A stretch of 64,000 nucleotides of DNA from Onishia taeanensis (GCF_003268885.1 NZ_QLSX01000003.1:310001-374000), one strand, 5' to 3'; shown: positions 21,483-30,910, counted from the stretch's first letter. A program made the numbers and translations. The notes: generated by a model from the sequence alone, not told the origin.

Positions 21483-22307
21483 CTAGCGGCGTCCCAGATA
21501 GTGCCCCGGTGTTGTCGCCAGCAGACGCTTGAAGGTGCGTTGCAGGTGAGCCTGATCAGCGAATCCACAGGCCTGGGCGACGTCTGCGATGGAAGTACCC
21601 AAGCGCAGTTGTTGGCGCGCATGGCGCACCCTCAGGTCGATCAGAGCGGCGTGGGGTGTCAGGCCGTGATGCCGGCGAAAGGCGGCGATCAGACTGGTGG
21701 CGCTGCACTCGGCGGCCTGGCATAGCTCTTTGAGTGTCAGGTCTCGGTGCCAATCGGTTGCCAGTAGGTCCAGTGCACGAGCCAAATGTACCGGCGGGAT
21801 AGGCGAATGGCGCTGGGGATGGAGTACTTCCTGTATGCGCTCTGCCATGAGTTCGGCGCGGCTTTCTCGTTCCATGCGGGGAGTATCATGATCGGCGAGA
21901 GCAAAACCCAGCGCGATGATGGCCTGGTGGAGGCGAGGGTCACGGCTGACCCGCGCGGCGAACATCGGCACGTCCGCCTGGTCATCAGCGTGCAGTGAAG
22001 GACAGCGTGCGGCCAGCCATTGGCTATCCAGATACAGCATGTGATAGCCCCAGGACGTGTCTTGAACAGCATTGCAAGCGTGGCGGTCCTCTGGGTTGAT
22101 GACCACCACATCGCCAGCACTGACCTTCTGACCCTGGCCACGGCTCCAGTAGTGCGAGCATCCCGAGGTGATGGCGCCGAAGGAGTGACAATCGTGACTA
22201 TGGAGAGCATGGCTCAGGGCATTGCCATCAGCCACCAGGCGCGCCTCAATGAAGGGGAGCGCCGGATCACGGAGAAAGCAGGAAGAAACGGGGGCAATGG
22301 TGCTCAT
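21483..22307 (-). CDS. AraC-family transcriptional regulator
   Basis: A 274-residue regulator. The N-terminal half is a cupin-like effector domain (HSHDCHSFGAITSG, VVINPEDRHACN). The C-terminal half carries two helix-turn-helices (LTLKELCQAAECSATSLIAAFRRHHGLTPHA and SIADVAQACGFADQAHLQRTFKRLLATTPGHYLGR). It lies tail to tail with the LysE exporter and next to lysO. A hairpin with five C/G pairs near 22330 lies in its leader. Likely controls the exporter, by analogy. Confidence 0.88.
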   Translation of the reverse strand: MSTIAPVSSCFLRDPALPFIEARLVADGNALSHALHSHDCHSFGAITSGCSHYWSRGQGQKVSAGDVVVINPEDRHACNAVQDTSWGYHMLYLDSQWLAARCPSLHADDQADVPMFAARVSRDPRLHQAIIALGFALADHDTPRMERESRAELMAERIQEVLHPQRHSPIPPVHLARALDLLATDWHRDLTLKELCQAAECSATSLIAAFRRHHGLTPHAALIDLRVRHARQQLRLGTSIADVAQACGFADQAHLQRTFKRLLATTPGHYLGRR

Positions 22308-22462
22308 GGTGACTCACTTCCAGCAATCCCCCACGGCCTGGACGGGGGCATTTTTCAGGCTGATGCGAATAGCCTACGCTACCTTTTGGGAAAATCACCT
22401 CGGTAGTATTGTGACATATCCGCTTCGGTTAAACGCCCGTCCTCCCTCGCTCTTGGGAGAAT

Positions 22463-23389
22463 TTACAGTGACAGCAGGAACAGGATCAGCGGCGGTGAAA
22501 GCAGCGATAGGATGAAGCCGCTGACCACGGCGATGGGCACGCAGGCCACGCCGCCATGCTGCTGGATGACCGGCAGGGTGAAGTCCATCGAGGTAGCGCC
22601 GCCATAGCCGATGGCGAGCGGTGTGGCGCGATGAATGACCAGCGGGATCAGAATGAAAGCCATCAGTTCCCGGGCCAGGTCGTTGAAGAAGGCCACCCCG
22701 CCGAGTAGCGGACCCAACTGGTCGCCGATCAGGATGCCCGACAGCGAATACCAGCCGAAGCCGGCGGCCATGGCCAGCCCCTCGTTCCACTCAAGCGACA
22801 TCAGCGGGGCGGCGATCAGGCCAGCAGCCAGTGAACTGACCGCGACCGTGGCGGCGATCGCCAGGCCGTGGCGGTTGAGCAGGATCTGCCTGAGCGACAT
22901 GCCGGAGTTGCGCAACTGGCAGCCGATCAGGGCTAACAGCACATAGAGCACCCACTCGGCGAGTGTTTCGGCGCCGCCATGCAGACCGTCGATGGCCAAT
23001 GCCTTGCCGGCCAAGCCTAGCAGCACCCCCGCGATCACCACTGCGACCAGCAGCAGCGAGCCACCCATGGCCGCCAGCTTGCTGGTCGGTGCCCCCTTGA
23101 CGACCGTTGCGCCGTTAGCATGCAGGGCGCTGCGTCGTGACAGCCACCACAGCGCAGGCAGATTGCAGGCGGCGGTGATCAGGAACAGCAGCAGGGTCTG
23201 GCCCCCCAGCCGTGACAGCTGCCCGCCCAGGTTATCCAGGCCGGCGAGGCCAACGCCCATCAGTAGCAGGATGACGTAGATGGCGCCGTTGACGGCGCGG
23301 TTGACCGCCGCCAGCAGGCTTTCATGTTTCAGCGGCACCAGGTAGCCGAGAATCAGGGGCAGCAATACGATAAGCAGGCCGGACAGCAT
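22463..23389 (-). CDS. lysO: L-lysine exporter LysO (DUF340)
   Basis: A 308-residue membrane protein with about eight hydrophobic helices, homologous to E. coli LysO (YbjE), which exports lysine and thialysine. Diagnostic segments are the DUF340 core (LIGCQLRNSGMSLRQILLNRHGL) and the end region (GGATSMDFTLPVIQQHGG). The start at 23389 has a ggagg site five bases upstream. It stands apart with its own promoter region (23390-23565). Confidence 0.88.
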   Translation of the reverse strand: MLSGLLIVLLPLILGYLVPLKHESLLAAVNRAVNGAIYVILLLMGVGLAGLDNLGGQLSRLGGQTLLLFLITAACNLPALWWLSRRSALHANGATVVKGAPTSKLAAMGGSLLLVAVVIAGVLLGLAGKALAIDGLHGGAETLAEWVLYVLLALIGCQLRNSGMSLRQILLNRHGLAIAATVAVSSLAAGLIAAPLMSLEWNEGLAMAAGFGWYSLSGILIGDQLGPLLGGVAFFNDLARELMAFILIPLVIHRATPLAIGYGGATSMDFTLPVIQQHGGVACVPIAVVSGFILSLLSPPLILFLLSL

Positions 23390-23565
23390 CGGTCCTCCAT
23401 TAACCAGCGGGTCGCCGATGTGGCGACCAGGAGGCGCTACTGTAACCAGACTCTTATATGAGGAGAAATGATTTTCGCTGATGGGGAATCAGCGAACGTA
23501 ATGATCGTGAGCGTTGCTTAGCGGGATTGTCTCTCTGTAGCTGGCCAGCCCGAGTTGGCCGCTCC

Positions 23566-24282
23566 TCAGTTGGCCTTGGCCAGGTCGTTGAAGCGCAGCC
23601 TTCTCAAACGCAGGTGGCTCGTGCGTTCGCCGTTCTTGAAATAGTCGGCCGCCAGCAGCAGGCCCGGCACCTCTGGGCTGAAGGTCAGGCGAAGATCGCG
23701 ATCGGGATGTTCGCCGCGCCACAGGGCAATGGTCACCGCCGGGAAGTTGCCGGCCGGCAGGTCGAGGGTGGTGGTCTCGAGGCGGCGGTAGTGAAAGCTC
23801 TTCGTCTCGCCCTTGTAGTTGGTATATCTCAGGGTGCAGGGCGCTACCTGAGGGTGCCAGCAAGAGACCTGGTCGGCCTGTCGCGAGAGCTCGAACAGTG
23901 CCGCCTGGCGGTCGGGCCAGGCGGCAAGCTCACTCTGGCCCATATGGTAATCCTCGCCGATGCCGAGCAGCGAATAGCCGCCGGCGTATTCGCTACTGGT
24001 TACTCCGTCGTCACCGAGGGTGAAACGGCCACGCTCCCAGCCATTGGCCACGGCAACGGAGGCGCGCATCTCACTGACCCAGGCCCCGCCCTGACGCTTC
24101 AGGCTGTGGCTGATGTCGGCATCCGGCCAGCCGTCGATTTCCAGACGGTAGGTGGCCTCGAAGGTGCGCGGCGCGGCCGCATCGTCGGCCGCAAAGGCAT
24201 TGAAGGAGGCGATGAGCAGTAGAGCGAACCCTGATAGTAGTCTCATCAGGTGTCGTTGGCGCCTCGGTGTGGCGAGGTTCAT
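23566..24282 (-). CDS. DUF3108-family exported protein
   Basis: A 238-residue protein with a signal peptide (LLSGFALLLIASFNAFA) followed by a DUF3108-type beta-rich domain (FEATYRLEIDGWPDADISHSLKRQGGAWV, ADYFKNGERTSHLRLRRLRFN). ATG at 24282 is preferred because gggag lies eight bases upstream; ATG at 24288 is the alternative. Function of the family is unknown; cell-envelope location is inferred. Monocistronic. Confidence 0.8.
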   Translation of the reverse strand: MNLATPRRQRHLMRLLSGFALLLIASFNAFAADDAAAPRTFEATYRLEIDGWPDADISHSLKRQGGAWVSEMRASVAVANGWERGRFTLGDDGVTSSEYAGGYSLLGIGEDYHMGQSELAAWPDRQAALFELSRQADQVSCWHPQVAPCTLRYTNYKGETKSFHYRRLETTTLDLPAGNFPAVTIALWRGEHPDRDLRLTFSPEVPGLLLAADYFKNGERTSHLRLRRLRFNDLAKAN

Positions 24283-24490
24283 CTGCATCTCTCCCGAGTC
24301 GGGGCTTCAGGGGTGGTAGTCGAGCCGTCATGCTGAAATCATCATGGTTGTGATAGGTGGTGGGGGGAAAGGTTCCGCGGCTATCGTTGTAATGAATTGC
24401 GCGCTAACCTGATTCCTCAGCACCGCCGACGGCTGCGCGTGTCTGCGGTTGCTTGATGCCCCGTCACTTATGGATAAGAGGATGCTCTCT

Positions 24491-25048
24491 ATGGCCAAGC
24501 TATTGTTGATTGCCGGCGACTTCGTCGAGGACTACGAAATCATGGTGCCCTTTCAGGCCTTGCAGGCCATGGGGCATCAAGTCGACGCCGTCTGCCCGGA
24601 CAAGCGTGAGGGCGATAGCGTCAAGACCGCTATTCACGACTTCGAGGGCGACCAGACCTACACCGAGAAACCGGGACATAATTTCGCGCTTAACGCCACT
24701 TTCGCCGAGATCGACCCCGCCGACTACGACGGTCTGGTCGTGCCGGGCGGTCGGGCGCCGGAATACCTGCGTCTCGACGAGCGAGTGCTTGAAGTCGTGC
24801 GCCACTTCTTCGATACCGACAAGCCGGTGGCGTCGATCTGCCACGGTGCCCAACTGCTGGCAGCGGCGGTGTCTCTCGACAAGCGGCGTGTCTCCGCCTA
24901 CCCGGCCTGCGCTCCCGAGGTTCATCTGGCCGGTGGCGAATTCGCCGATATCGCGGTGACGGATGCCATCACCTGCGGCAAGCTGGTGACCGCGCCGGCC
25001 TGGCCCGCGCACCCGGAATGGATCAAGCAGTTCAACGCCCTGCTGTAA
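24491..25048 (+). CDS. DJ-1/PfpI family protein
   Basis: A 185-residue cytoplasmic protein of the DJ-1/PfpI superfamily, which includes glyoxalases, deglycases and chaperones. The nucleophile elbow is [13 protein letters not shown] (Cys of AICHG type), with the upstream Glu and [12 protein letters not shown] motif present. ATG at 24491 ([16 protein letters not shown]) is chosen for its agagg site and family start. A TetR regulator gene lies downstream in the same direction and may control it. Confidence 0.9.
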   Translation: MAKLLLIAGDFVEDYEIMVPFQALQAMGHQVDAVCPDKREGDSVKTAIHDFEGDQTYTEKPGHNFALNATFAEIDPADYDGLVVPGGRAPEYLRLDERVLEVVRHFFDTDKPVASICHGAQLLAAAVSLDKRRVSAYPACAPEVHLAGGEFADIAVTDAITCGKLVTAPAWPAHPEWIKQFNALL

Positions 25049-25083
25049 GCACGTCACCCTCGGGCCACACTTTATGACCAATC

Positions 25084-25113
25084 CCGCCCCGCCGGCGCCT
25101 GCTGCCGGGGCGG
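25084..25113 (+). terminator. GC-rich hairpin after the DJ-1 gene
   Basis: CCGCCCC pairs with GGGGCGG around a loop that can fold further. It lies 35 bases after the stop at 25048. Only a short T-containing tail follows, so strength is uncertain. Confidence 0.5.
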
Positions 25114-25179
25114 TTCGTATCTCCCGGTTCCCACCTTCCCGGTGCCTTGCGTATCATGATCTTGTACGGTCTATCTGTG

Positions 25180-25197
25180 CTGTCCGCTTTTGGACAG
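25180..25197. promoter_or_regulatory. Inverted repeat upstream of the TetR gene
   Basis: CTGTCC and GGACAG are separated by six bases and lie just upstream of the tetR start. The position suggests an autoregulatory operator. Confidence 0.5.
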
Positions 25198-25218
25198 TTT
25201 CCCCTGTTTCATCCTTTC

Positions 25219-25818
25219 ATGACTGCCCGTTCGATGACCTCCAAGCATGCCACTACCCGCGACACCCTGATTCAGGTCGGCGCCGAGCTGATTGCCGAAC
25301 AGGGCTACCACGCCACCGGCATCAATGCCGTACTCAAGGCATCAGCGGTGCCCAAGGGCTCCTTCTATCACTATTTCTCGAGCAAGGAAGATTTCGGCCT
25401 TGCCGTGATCGAGGCCTTTGCCGACACCTATGAGCAACGCCTGGACGAGCTGCTCGACGATGATCGCCCCCCGCTTGAGCGGCTGCAGCGCTTCTTTGCT
25501 GCAGGGCGTGCCGACATGGCCGACTGCGACCACAGTCGTGGCTGTCTTATTGGGAATCTGGGCCAGGAACTGTCGGCGCGGAACGCGCTGTTTCGCGAGC
25601 GGCTGGACGGCATTCTCAAGGAGTGGGAGCGTCGGCTGGCTGTCTGCCTGGAGAAGGCCCGGAGCGCAGGCGACATTGCGCCAGACACCGATAGCGAGGC
25701 CCTGGCGAGCTTCATCCTGGCCGGCTGGCAGGGGGCGCTGCTGCGGGCCAAGACTCTCAAGTCGGTGACGCCCATGCAGCACTTCGAGGATATTCTTTTC
25801 GCCCGAGTGCTGCGCTGA
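25219..25818 (+). CDS. TetR-family transcriptional regulator
   Basis: A regulator of about 199 residues. The helix-turn-helix (TLIQVGAELIAEQGYHATGINAVLKASAVPKGSFYHYFSSKEDF) is of the AcuR/NemR-like subgroup, with a C-terminal ligand domain that contains a conserved CDHSRGCLIGN segment. The start could be 25219 or 25234; neither has a clear Shine-Dalgarno site. The inverted repeat at 25180 is the likely binding site. Ligand unknown; reactive electrophiles would fit the DJ-1 neighbour. Confidence 0.85.
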   Translation: MTARSMTSKHATTRDTLIQVGAELIAEQGYHATGINAVLKASAVPKGSFYHYFSSKEDFGLAVIEAFADTYEQRLDELLDDDRPPLERLQRFFAAGRADMADCDHSRGCLIGNLGQELSARNALFRERLDGILKEWERRLAVCLEKARSAGDIAPDTDSEALASFILAGWQGALLRAKTLKSVTPMQHFEDILFARVLR

Positions 25819-25918
25819 CCCCTATGTTTCTTGGCGCCCGTTTCTAAGCCCCCGTCAGGCCGATAGTGACCTTCAGCTTATTTTCGTTCAGGTTCTTGGA
25901 CGGGGTCGCCGCTCTGGC

Positions 25919-26890
25919 TCAGTAGCCCGCGGCGGGGTCGACGCTTGGCACCTGTTCGCCGGCCTGCCAGGCCTTGAGGGTGTCTATTACCTGCTCAAGG
26001 GCTGCATCACGCGGCGTGGGGGCGGCCATGTGCGGGGTAATCAGTACGCGCGGGTGTCGCCACAGCGGGCTATCGGCAGGCAGCGGCTCGTACGCAAAGG
26101 CGTCCAGCACCGCGCCCCGTAGCCGTCCGGTGTCGCCGTTTCCGTCATCTTTTCCGGACCTGGTCTCGGCGTCGACGGGCCCCAGCGCTTCAAGCAGGGC
26201 GGCCTCGTCGATCAGGCTGCCGCGTCCGGGGTTGATCAGGCTGGCGCCAGGGGGCAGGGCGGCCAGGGTCTCGGCGTTGATGATGTCCCGGGTCGCTGGC
26301 GTGTTCGGCAGCAGGGTGACGAGGCTCTTGACCTGGCCAAGCAAGGTCGCGAGGCCTTCCTCGCCGTGATAGCAGCGGATGCCGTCCAGCGCCTTGGGGC
26401 GGCGGCTCCAGCCGTGAACCGGAAAGCCATCGGCAGCCAGCGTCTGTGCCACTCGCGCGCCGATAGCGCCAAGCCCCAGTACGCCGATGCCCCATTCGGC
26501 CTTGGGGGCCAGTGGCTGTTCCTGCCATTGGATGCGTGCCTGCTGGCGAGCGTAGCGGTCGAAATCGCGCTGGAAGTGCAGCACGGCGTAGCGTACGTAG
26601 TCGATCATCGGATCGGCCATGCCGGCATCGCGCAGCTTAACGATCGGTACACCCGCCGGCAGGGCCGGGTTGTTGAGCAGGGCGTCCACGCCAGCGCCGA
26701 GGTTGATGATGCCCTTGAGCCCTTTCTGCTCCTCGAACAGCCAGCCGGGTGGCTGCCAGGCAACCAGGTAGTCGGCGTTATGGCGTGCCTCCAGGGTGAC
26801 ATGGCTGGAGATGACCGTGGCCGTTGGCAGAGCCTTGGCGATGGCTGTTTGCCACTGCTCGGCATCGGCGGAGTGGATGAGAATCTGCAT
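25919..26890 (-). CDS. ghrA: Glyoxylate/hydroxypyruvate reductase A-like dehydrogenase
   Basis: A 323-residue NAD(P)H-dependent D-2-hydroxyacid dehydrogenase, like E. coli GhrA (312 residues). The Rossmann motif GVLGLGAIGARVAQTLAADGFPVHGWSR, the catalytic Arg and His regions (NPGRGSLIDEAAL, PLWRHPRVLITPHMAAPTP) and the substrate segment LGAGVDALL are present. ATG at 26890 has an aggag site; the open frame extends further without one. A short unusual insert (SGKDDGNGDTG) interrupts the GRGSLID to DAFAYEPLP region. It is divergent from doeA and shares the intergenic control region. Confidence 0.88.
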   Translation of the reverse strand: MQILIHSADAEQWQTAIAKALPTATVISSHVTLEARHNADYLVAWQPPGWLFEEQKGLKGIINLGAGVDALLNNPALPAGVPIVKLRDAGMADPMIDYVRYAVLHFQRDFDRYARQQARIQWQEQPLAPKAEWGIGVLGLGAIGARVAQTLAADGFPVHGWSRRPKALDGIRCYHGEEGLATLLGQVKSLVTLLPNTPATRDIINAETLAALPPGASLINPGRGSLIDEAALLEALGPVDAETRSGKDDGNGDTGRLRGAVLDAFAYEPLPADSPLWRHPRVLITPHMAAPTPRDAALEQVIDTLKAWQAGEQVPSVDPAAGY

Positions 26891-27042
26891 GGCAATCGGC
26901 TCCTGTGCGGTGGCTCTAATGCGGGGCTTGGGCGGGCTTTTACGATCCGGCAAGAAAAGACAATAAAGCCTTTGACGGAGGGCTCAACGCCGGTGCTAGT
27001 ATCAGCACTAGGTCAATGACCGATGATTGTCATAATCGAGTG

Positions 27043-27054
27043 TCAAGCACTTGA
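27043..27054. promoter_or_regulatory. Short palindrome in the ghrA-doeA control region
   Basis: TCAAGCACTTGA is a perfect 5-2-5 inverted repeat in the middle of the 277-bp divergent gap. Another weak repeat (GTGCT-AGCAC) lies near 26993. The DoeX regulator is encoded downstream and could bind here. This is positional inference only. Confidence 0.35.
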
Positions 27055-27167
27055 TAGCAATCACTGTTTGTCAGTAGCAACGACATGTTGGTGGCGATAA
27101 CACGCCCTATGGTCCCGGCCTTGGTCAGCAAGGCCGGTTTTGGTGATTCTTTGATGGCGAATGGCCC

Positions 27168-28367
27168 ATGATTCAGGTATCCCTGCCCTTCACCCGTGAG
27201 GAGTACGCAAGCCGGCTGTGGAAGGTGCGTGCCGAGATGGCCAGCCGTGGTATTGACGTAATAATCGTCAGTGATCCCTCCAATATGGCTTGGCTAACCG
27301 GCTACGATGGCTGGTCGTTTTATGTGCACCAGTGCGTGCTGGTAGGGCTCGAGGGCGAGCCGGTCTGGTATGGCCGGCGAATGGACGCCAACGGCGCCCT
27401 GCGGACCTGCTGGATCGATCCGGAAAATATTACCTACTACCCGGATTACTACGTGCAGAATCCGGATATGCATCCCATGGACTACCTGGCTCAGACCATC
27501 CTGCCGTATTACGGCTGGCATCAGGGCGTGGTGGGCATGGAGATGGACAACTATTACTTCTCGGCCAAGGCCTACCAGAGCCTGCTGCGCGAGCTACCTC
27601 ACGCCCGCTTCATCGATGCCAATGCGCTGGTCAACTGGTGTCGGGCCATCAAGTCGCCACAAGAAGTCGAGTACATGCGCGTGGCGGCGCGGATCGTCGA
27701 GGGAATGCACTCACGTATCCTCGAGATGATCGAGCCGGGGTTGCCCAAGAGCAAACTGGTCTCCGAGATTTACCGGGTCGGTATCGAAGGCTGGCGCGAT
27801 GACCAGGGCAAGATCTTCGGCGGCGATTATCCGGCCATCGTGCCGATGTTGCCGACGGGCAGCGATGCCGCAGCACCGCACCTGACCTGGGACGACACCC
27901 CCTTTCGCAAGGGGGAAGGCACCTTCTTCGAGATCGCCGGTGTCTTCAAGCGCTATCACGCGCCGATGTCGCGTACCATTTATCTGGGCACACCGCCGCG
28001 TGACTTCATTCGCGCCGAGTCGGCATTGCTCGAGGGCATCGAAAATGGTCTGGCCGTCGCCAAGCCCGGCAACCGCTGTGCGGACATCGCCATGGCCCTG
28101 GGCTCGGCCATGGACAAGTACGGCTTTGACCGTGGCGGCGCTCGCTGCGGCTACCCCATCGGCATCAGCTATCCGCCGGACTGGGGCGAGCGGACCATGA
28201 GTCTGCGCCCGTCTGACGAGACCATTCTTGAGCCTGGCATGACGTTCCATTTCATGCCGGGGCTATGGGATGAGAACTGGGGCCTGGAAATCACCGAAAG
28301 CATTCTGATCACCGAGACAGGCTGTGAAACGCTGGCCGACTTCCCACGCCAGCTGTTCGTCAAATAA
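27168..28367 (+). CDS. doeA: Ectoine hydrolase DoeA
   Basis: Opens the ectoine ring to N-alpha-acetyl-L-2,4-diaminobutyrate, the first step of ectoine catabolism. 399 residues, the same length as H. elongata DoeA as I recall it. It has the M24 (creatinase/prolidase) fold: an N-terminal domain (YASRLWKVRAEMASRGIDVIIVSDPSNMAWLTGYDGWSFY, abbreviated here by its two ends YASRL and GWSFY) and a pita-bread catalytic domain, in which metal ligands are largely lost in DoeA-type enzymes. The Shine-Dalgarno site is weak. It starts the doeABX cluster. Confidence 0.95.
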   Translation: MIQVSLPFTREEYASRLWKVRAEMASRGIDVIIVSDPSNMAWLTGYDGWSFYVHQCVLVGLEGEPVWYGRRMDANGALRTCWIDPENITYYPDYYVQNPDMHPMDYLAQTILPYYGWHQGVVGMEMDNYYFSAKAYQSLLRELPHARFIDANALVNWCRAIKSPQEVEYMRVAARIVEGMHSRILEMIEPGLPKSKLVSEIYRVGIEGWRDDQGKIFGGDYPAIVPMLPTGSDAAAPHLTWDDTPFRKGEGTFFEIAGVFKRYHAPMSRTIYLGTPPRDFIRAESALLEGIENGLAVAKPGNRCADIAMALGSAMDKYGFDRGGARCGYPIGISYPPDWGERTMSLRPSDETILEPGMTFHFMPGLWDENWGLEITESILITETGCETLADFPRQLFVK

Positions 28368-28377
28368 GGAGACCTTC

Positions 28378-29409
28378 ATGAGCATGTCAGCCAGCCGAGT
28401 GCGGCCAAGCCCCATTTCCGCCACGGTCGACTTCGAGGCCGAGGGCGTTCAACACGGTTTCCTCAAGCTGCCGATCTCCAACGACGAGTCGGCCTGGGGC
28501 GCGGTGATGATCCCGATTACCGTGATCAAGCACGGAGAGGGCCCCACGGCGCTGTTGACCGGCGGCAATCATGGCGATGAGTACGAGGGCATGACCGCGC
28601 TGATGAAGCTGGCCAACGGGCTGGATGTCGAGCAGGTCCACGGTCGGGTGATCATCGTGCCGATGATGAATACCCCGGCCGCTCAGGCCGGCCGACGGAC
28701 CTCGCCAATGGACAGCGGCAACCTCAATCGCAGTTTCCCGGGCAATCCGGATGGCGGAGTGACCGAACAGATCGCCGACTACTTCACCCGCTATCTGGTG
28801 CCGATGTGCGATGTGGTGCTGGACCTGCACTCGGGGGGGCGCACCCTGGACATCGTGCCCTTCGCCGCCTCGCATCAGCTCGAGGACCAAGACTTGCAAC
28901 GCCGCGCCCTGGATGGCGCCAAGGCCTTCGGCGCGCCCACGGCGATGATGATGTTCGAACTGGACGCCGAGAAACTCTTCGACACGGCCGTGGAACGCCA
29001 GGGCAAGGTGTTCGTCGCCACTGAGTTGGGCGGTGGCGGCACCACAACGCCGGAGCGCCTGAAGATCGCCGAGCGTGGCGTCAACAACTTCCTGATTCAC
29101 TTCGGTCTGATCGATGGCGAGCTCGAGGGGCCGGCCGAGCCTCAGGTCTACGTCGATATGCCGGATGCCTCCTGCTACGTGCAGAGCGAGCATCAGGGGC
29201 TGCTGGAACTGACGCTGGCGCTGGGTGAGCCGGTCCGCGAGGGCGAGGTAATCGCCCGGGTCTATGACATGAGCCGCACCGGCACCGCGCCGATCGAGTA
29301 CCGCGCCGAGCGCAGCGGCCTGCTGGTGGCGCGTCGCTTCCCGGCCCAGGTGTGTATGGGCGATACCATCGCGGTCATCGCCGATATCGTCGACGCCCTG
29401 GACGGATGA
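28378..29409 (+). CDS. doeB: N-alpha-acetyl-L-2,4-diaminobutyrate deacetylase DoeB
   Basis: Removes the acetyl group from the DoeA product to give L-2,4-diaminobutyrate. 343 residues in the succinylglutamate desuccinylase/aspartoacylase zinc-peptidase fold. Zinc ligands are visible in GGNHGDEYEG (His, Glu) and DLHSGG (His), with the substrate-binding NLNRSFPG. ATG at 28378 follows aaggag. It begins 10 bases after doeA. Confidence 0.95.
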   Translation: MSMSASRVRPSPISATVDFEAEGVQHGFLKLPISNDESAWGAVMIPITVIKHGEGPTALLTGGNHGDEYEGMTALMKLANGLDVEQVHGRVIIVPMMNTPAAQAGRRTSPMDSGNLNRSFPGNPDGGVTEQIADYFTRYLVPMCDVVLDLHSGGRTLDIVPFAASHQLEDQDLQRRALDGAKAFGAPTAMMMFELDAEKLFDTAVERQGKVFVATELGGGGTTTPERLKIAERGVNNFLIHFGLIDGELEGPAEPQVYVDMPDASCYVQSEHQGLLELTLALGEPVREGEVIARVYDMSRTGTAPIEYRAERSGLLVARRFPAQVCMGDTIAVIADIVDALDG

Positions 29410-29416
29410 GACCACG

Positions 29417-29887
29417 ATGAAGCTCGATCGTTATGATCTGAAGATCCTCGAGATCCTGGCCGAGGACGGCCGCATTACCAAATCGCGACTGGCCGAGGCG
29501 ATCAATCTTTCGGTCAGCCCCTGTTGGGAGCGGGTGCGGCGACTGGAGAAGGCCGGCATCATCGAAGGGTACGGCGCGCGCCTCAATGCCCGGATGGCGG
29601 TGCGCCGGACGCCGGTCTGGGTGCAGATCGAGCTCAAGTCGCATCATGCGGGCGATTTCCAGCGCTTCGAGGCAGAGGTCATGGCTACCCCCGAGGTCAC
29701 CGAGTGCGTGGCCGTGGGGGGTGGTGTCGATTATCTGATCAAGGTCGAAGCAGAGACCATCGATGCCTATCAGCGGCTGATCGACGGCTGGCTGATGTCG
29801 GAGATCGGTATTCAGCGCTATTTCACCTATATCGTCACCAAGACCGTCAAGCATACGGCCCCACCGATTGAGCTTGCGTCTGATTAA
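29417..29887 (+). CDS. doeX: Lrp/AsnC-family regulator DoeX
   Basis: A 156-residue regulator with an N-terminal helix-turn-helix (YDLKILEILAEDGRITKSRLAEAINLSVSPCWERVRRLEKAG, ends given) and a C-terminal ligand domain. In H. elongata DoeX binds near the doe promoter; the usual inducer in this pathway is diaminobutyrate or its acetyl derivative. It starts seven bases after doeB. Confidence 0.93.
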   Translation: MKLDRYDLKILEILAEDGRITKSRLAEAINLSVSPCWERVRRLEKAGIIEGYGARLNARMAVRRTPVWVQIELKSHHAGDFQRFEAEVMATPEVTECVAVGGGVDYLIKVEAETIDAYQRLIDGWLMSEIGIQRYFTYIVTKTVKHTAPPIELASD

Positions 29888-29985
29888 ATGGCGCCCGTGT
29901 AAATCTCGTGGATTCCACTTCACGCAAAACTGACATAAGCTGGAAACGTAGCGAGCAGTTTGGCGATATCGCCTACTACGAGGGT

Positions 29986-30009
29986 GATTGGCGCACAAGG
30001 CGACCAATC
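29986..30009. promoter_or_regulatory. Inverted repeat upstream of the amidase module
   Basis: GATTGG and CCAATC are perfect outer arms 12 bases apart, with partly complementary inner bases. The element lies 32 bp upstream of the amidase start, in the 153-bp gap after doeX, and may mark a separate promoter and operator for the four-gene module. Confidence 0.5.
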
Positions 30010-30040
30010 GTTTTTAGGCTATCGCAATGCAGAGGTTCGC

Positions 30041-30910
30041 ATGTCTTATTTTACGATTGCAGGGGTTCAGCTCCAGGCACCCCACCACGGTGACAACACC
30101 GATGCTATGCGCGCTCGCATCGAAATGCTGGTGGCGCGCTTCCCCCATGTTCAGATGGTGGTGTTCAGCGAGCTGATGGCTCATGGCGCTTCCCCACTGA
30201 ACGCGCAGCCCATGCCCAGCGGTACCGAGGCCATGTTCTGTGAGCTGGCCGAGAAGCATCGCCTGTGGCTGATTCCAGGCTCGATGTTCGAACAGGTCGG
30301 TGAGCTGGTCTATAACACCCTGAGCGTGATCAATCCCCAGGGGCAGGTGGTCAATCGTTTCCGCAAGATGTTCCCCTTCCGTCCCTACGAGGCAGGTGTT
30401 GAAAGCGGTACCGAGTTTGTGGTGTTCGACGTGCCTAACATCGGTCGCTTCGGCGTCTCGATTTGCTACGACATGTGGTTCCCGGAAACCACGCGTACCC
30501 TGGCAGCCATGGGCGCAGAGGTGATCCTGCACCCGACCATGACCGACACCATCGATCGTGATATCGAACTGTCCATCGCGCGCACCAATGCGGCGGTCAA
30601 CCAGTGCTATTTCTTCGACATCAACGGTGCTGGTGCGCTGGGTAACGGCCGCTCGATTGTGGTCGGGCCGTCGGGGGATGTCATTCACCAGGCGGGCATC
30701 GGCGAAGAGGTCATGCCGATCGAGATCGATATGACACGGGTGCGTCGCGAGCGTGAGGCGGGGCTGCGGGGACTGGGTCAGCCACTCAAGAGCTTCCGTG
30801 ACCGTCAGGTGGACTTTTCGCTGTACCGGAGCGAGACCCGTTCCACTCCCTTCCTCGACACTTTGGGCCCGCTTGCGAAGCCAGCGCGTCAGGATATCGA
30901 ACCATACTGA
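30041..30910 (+). CDS. Nitrilase-superfamily carbon-nitrogen hydrolase
   Basis: A 289-residue cytoplasmic amidase. The catalytic triad is intact: Glu44 (VVFSELMAHG), Lys109 (RFRKMFPF) and Cys142 (VSICYDMWFPET). Members cleave amides, carbamoyl-amines such as N-carbamoylputrescine, or nitriles. The substrate is not predictable from these motifs. The start has agagg six bases upstream. It is the first gene of a co-directed module (amidase, ATP-grasp, C45 hydrolase, PLP decarboxylase) placed between doeX and doeC. Confidence 0.9.
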   Translation: MSYFTIAGVQLQAPHHGDNTDAMRARIEMLVARFPHVQMVVFSELMAHGASPLNAQPMPSGTEAMFCELAEKHRLWLIPGSMFEQVGELVYNTLSVINPQGQVVNRFRKMFPFRPYEAGVESGTEFVVFDVPNIGRFGVSICYDMWFPETTRTLAAMGAEVILHPTMTDTIDRDIELSIARTNAAVNQCYFFDINGAGALGNGRSIVVGPSGDVIHQAGIGEEVMPIEIDMTRVRREREAGLRGLGQPLKSFRDRQVDFSLYRSETRSTPFLDTLGPLAKPARQDIEPY

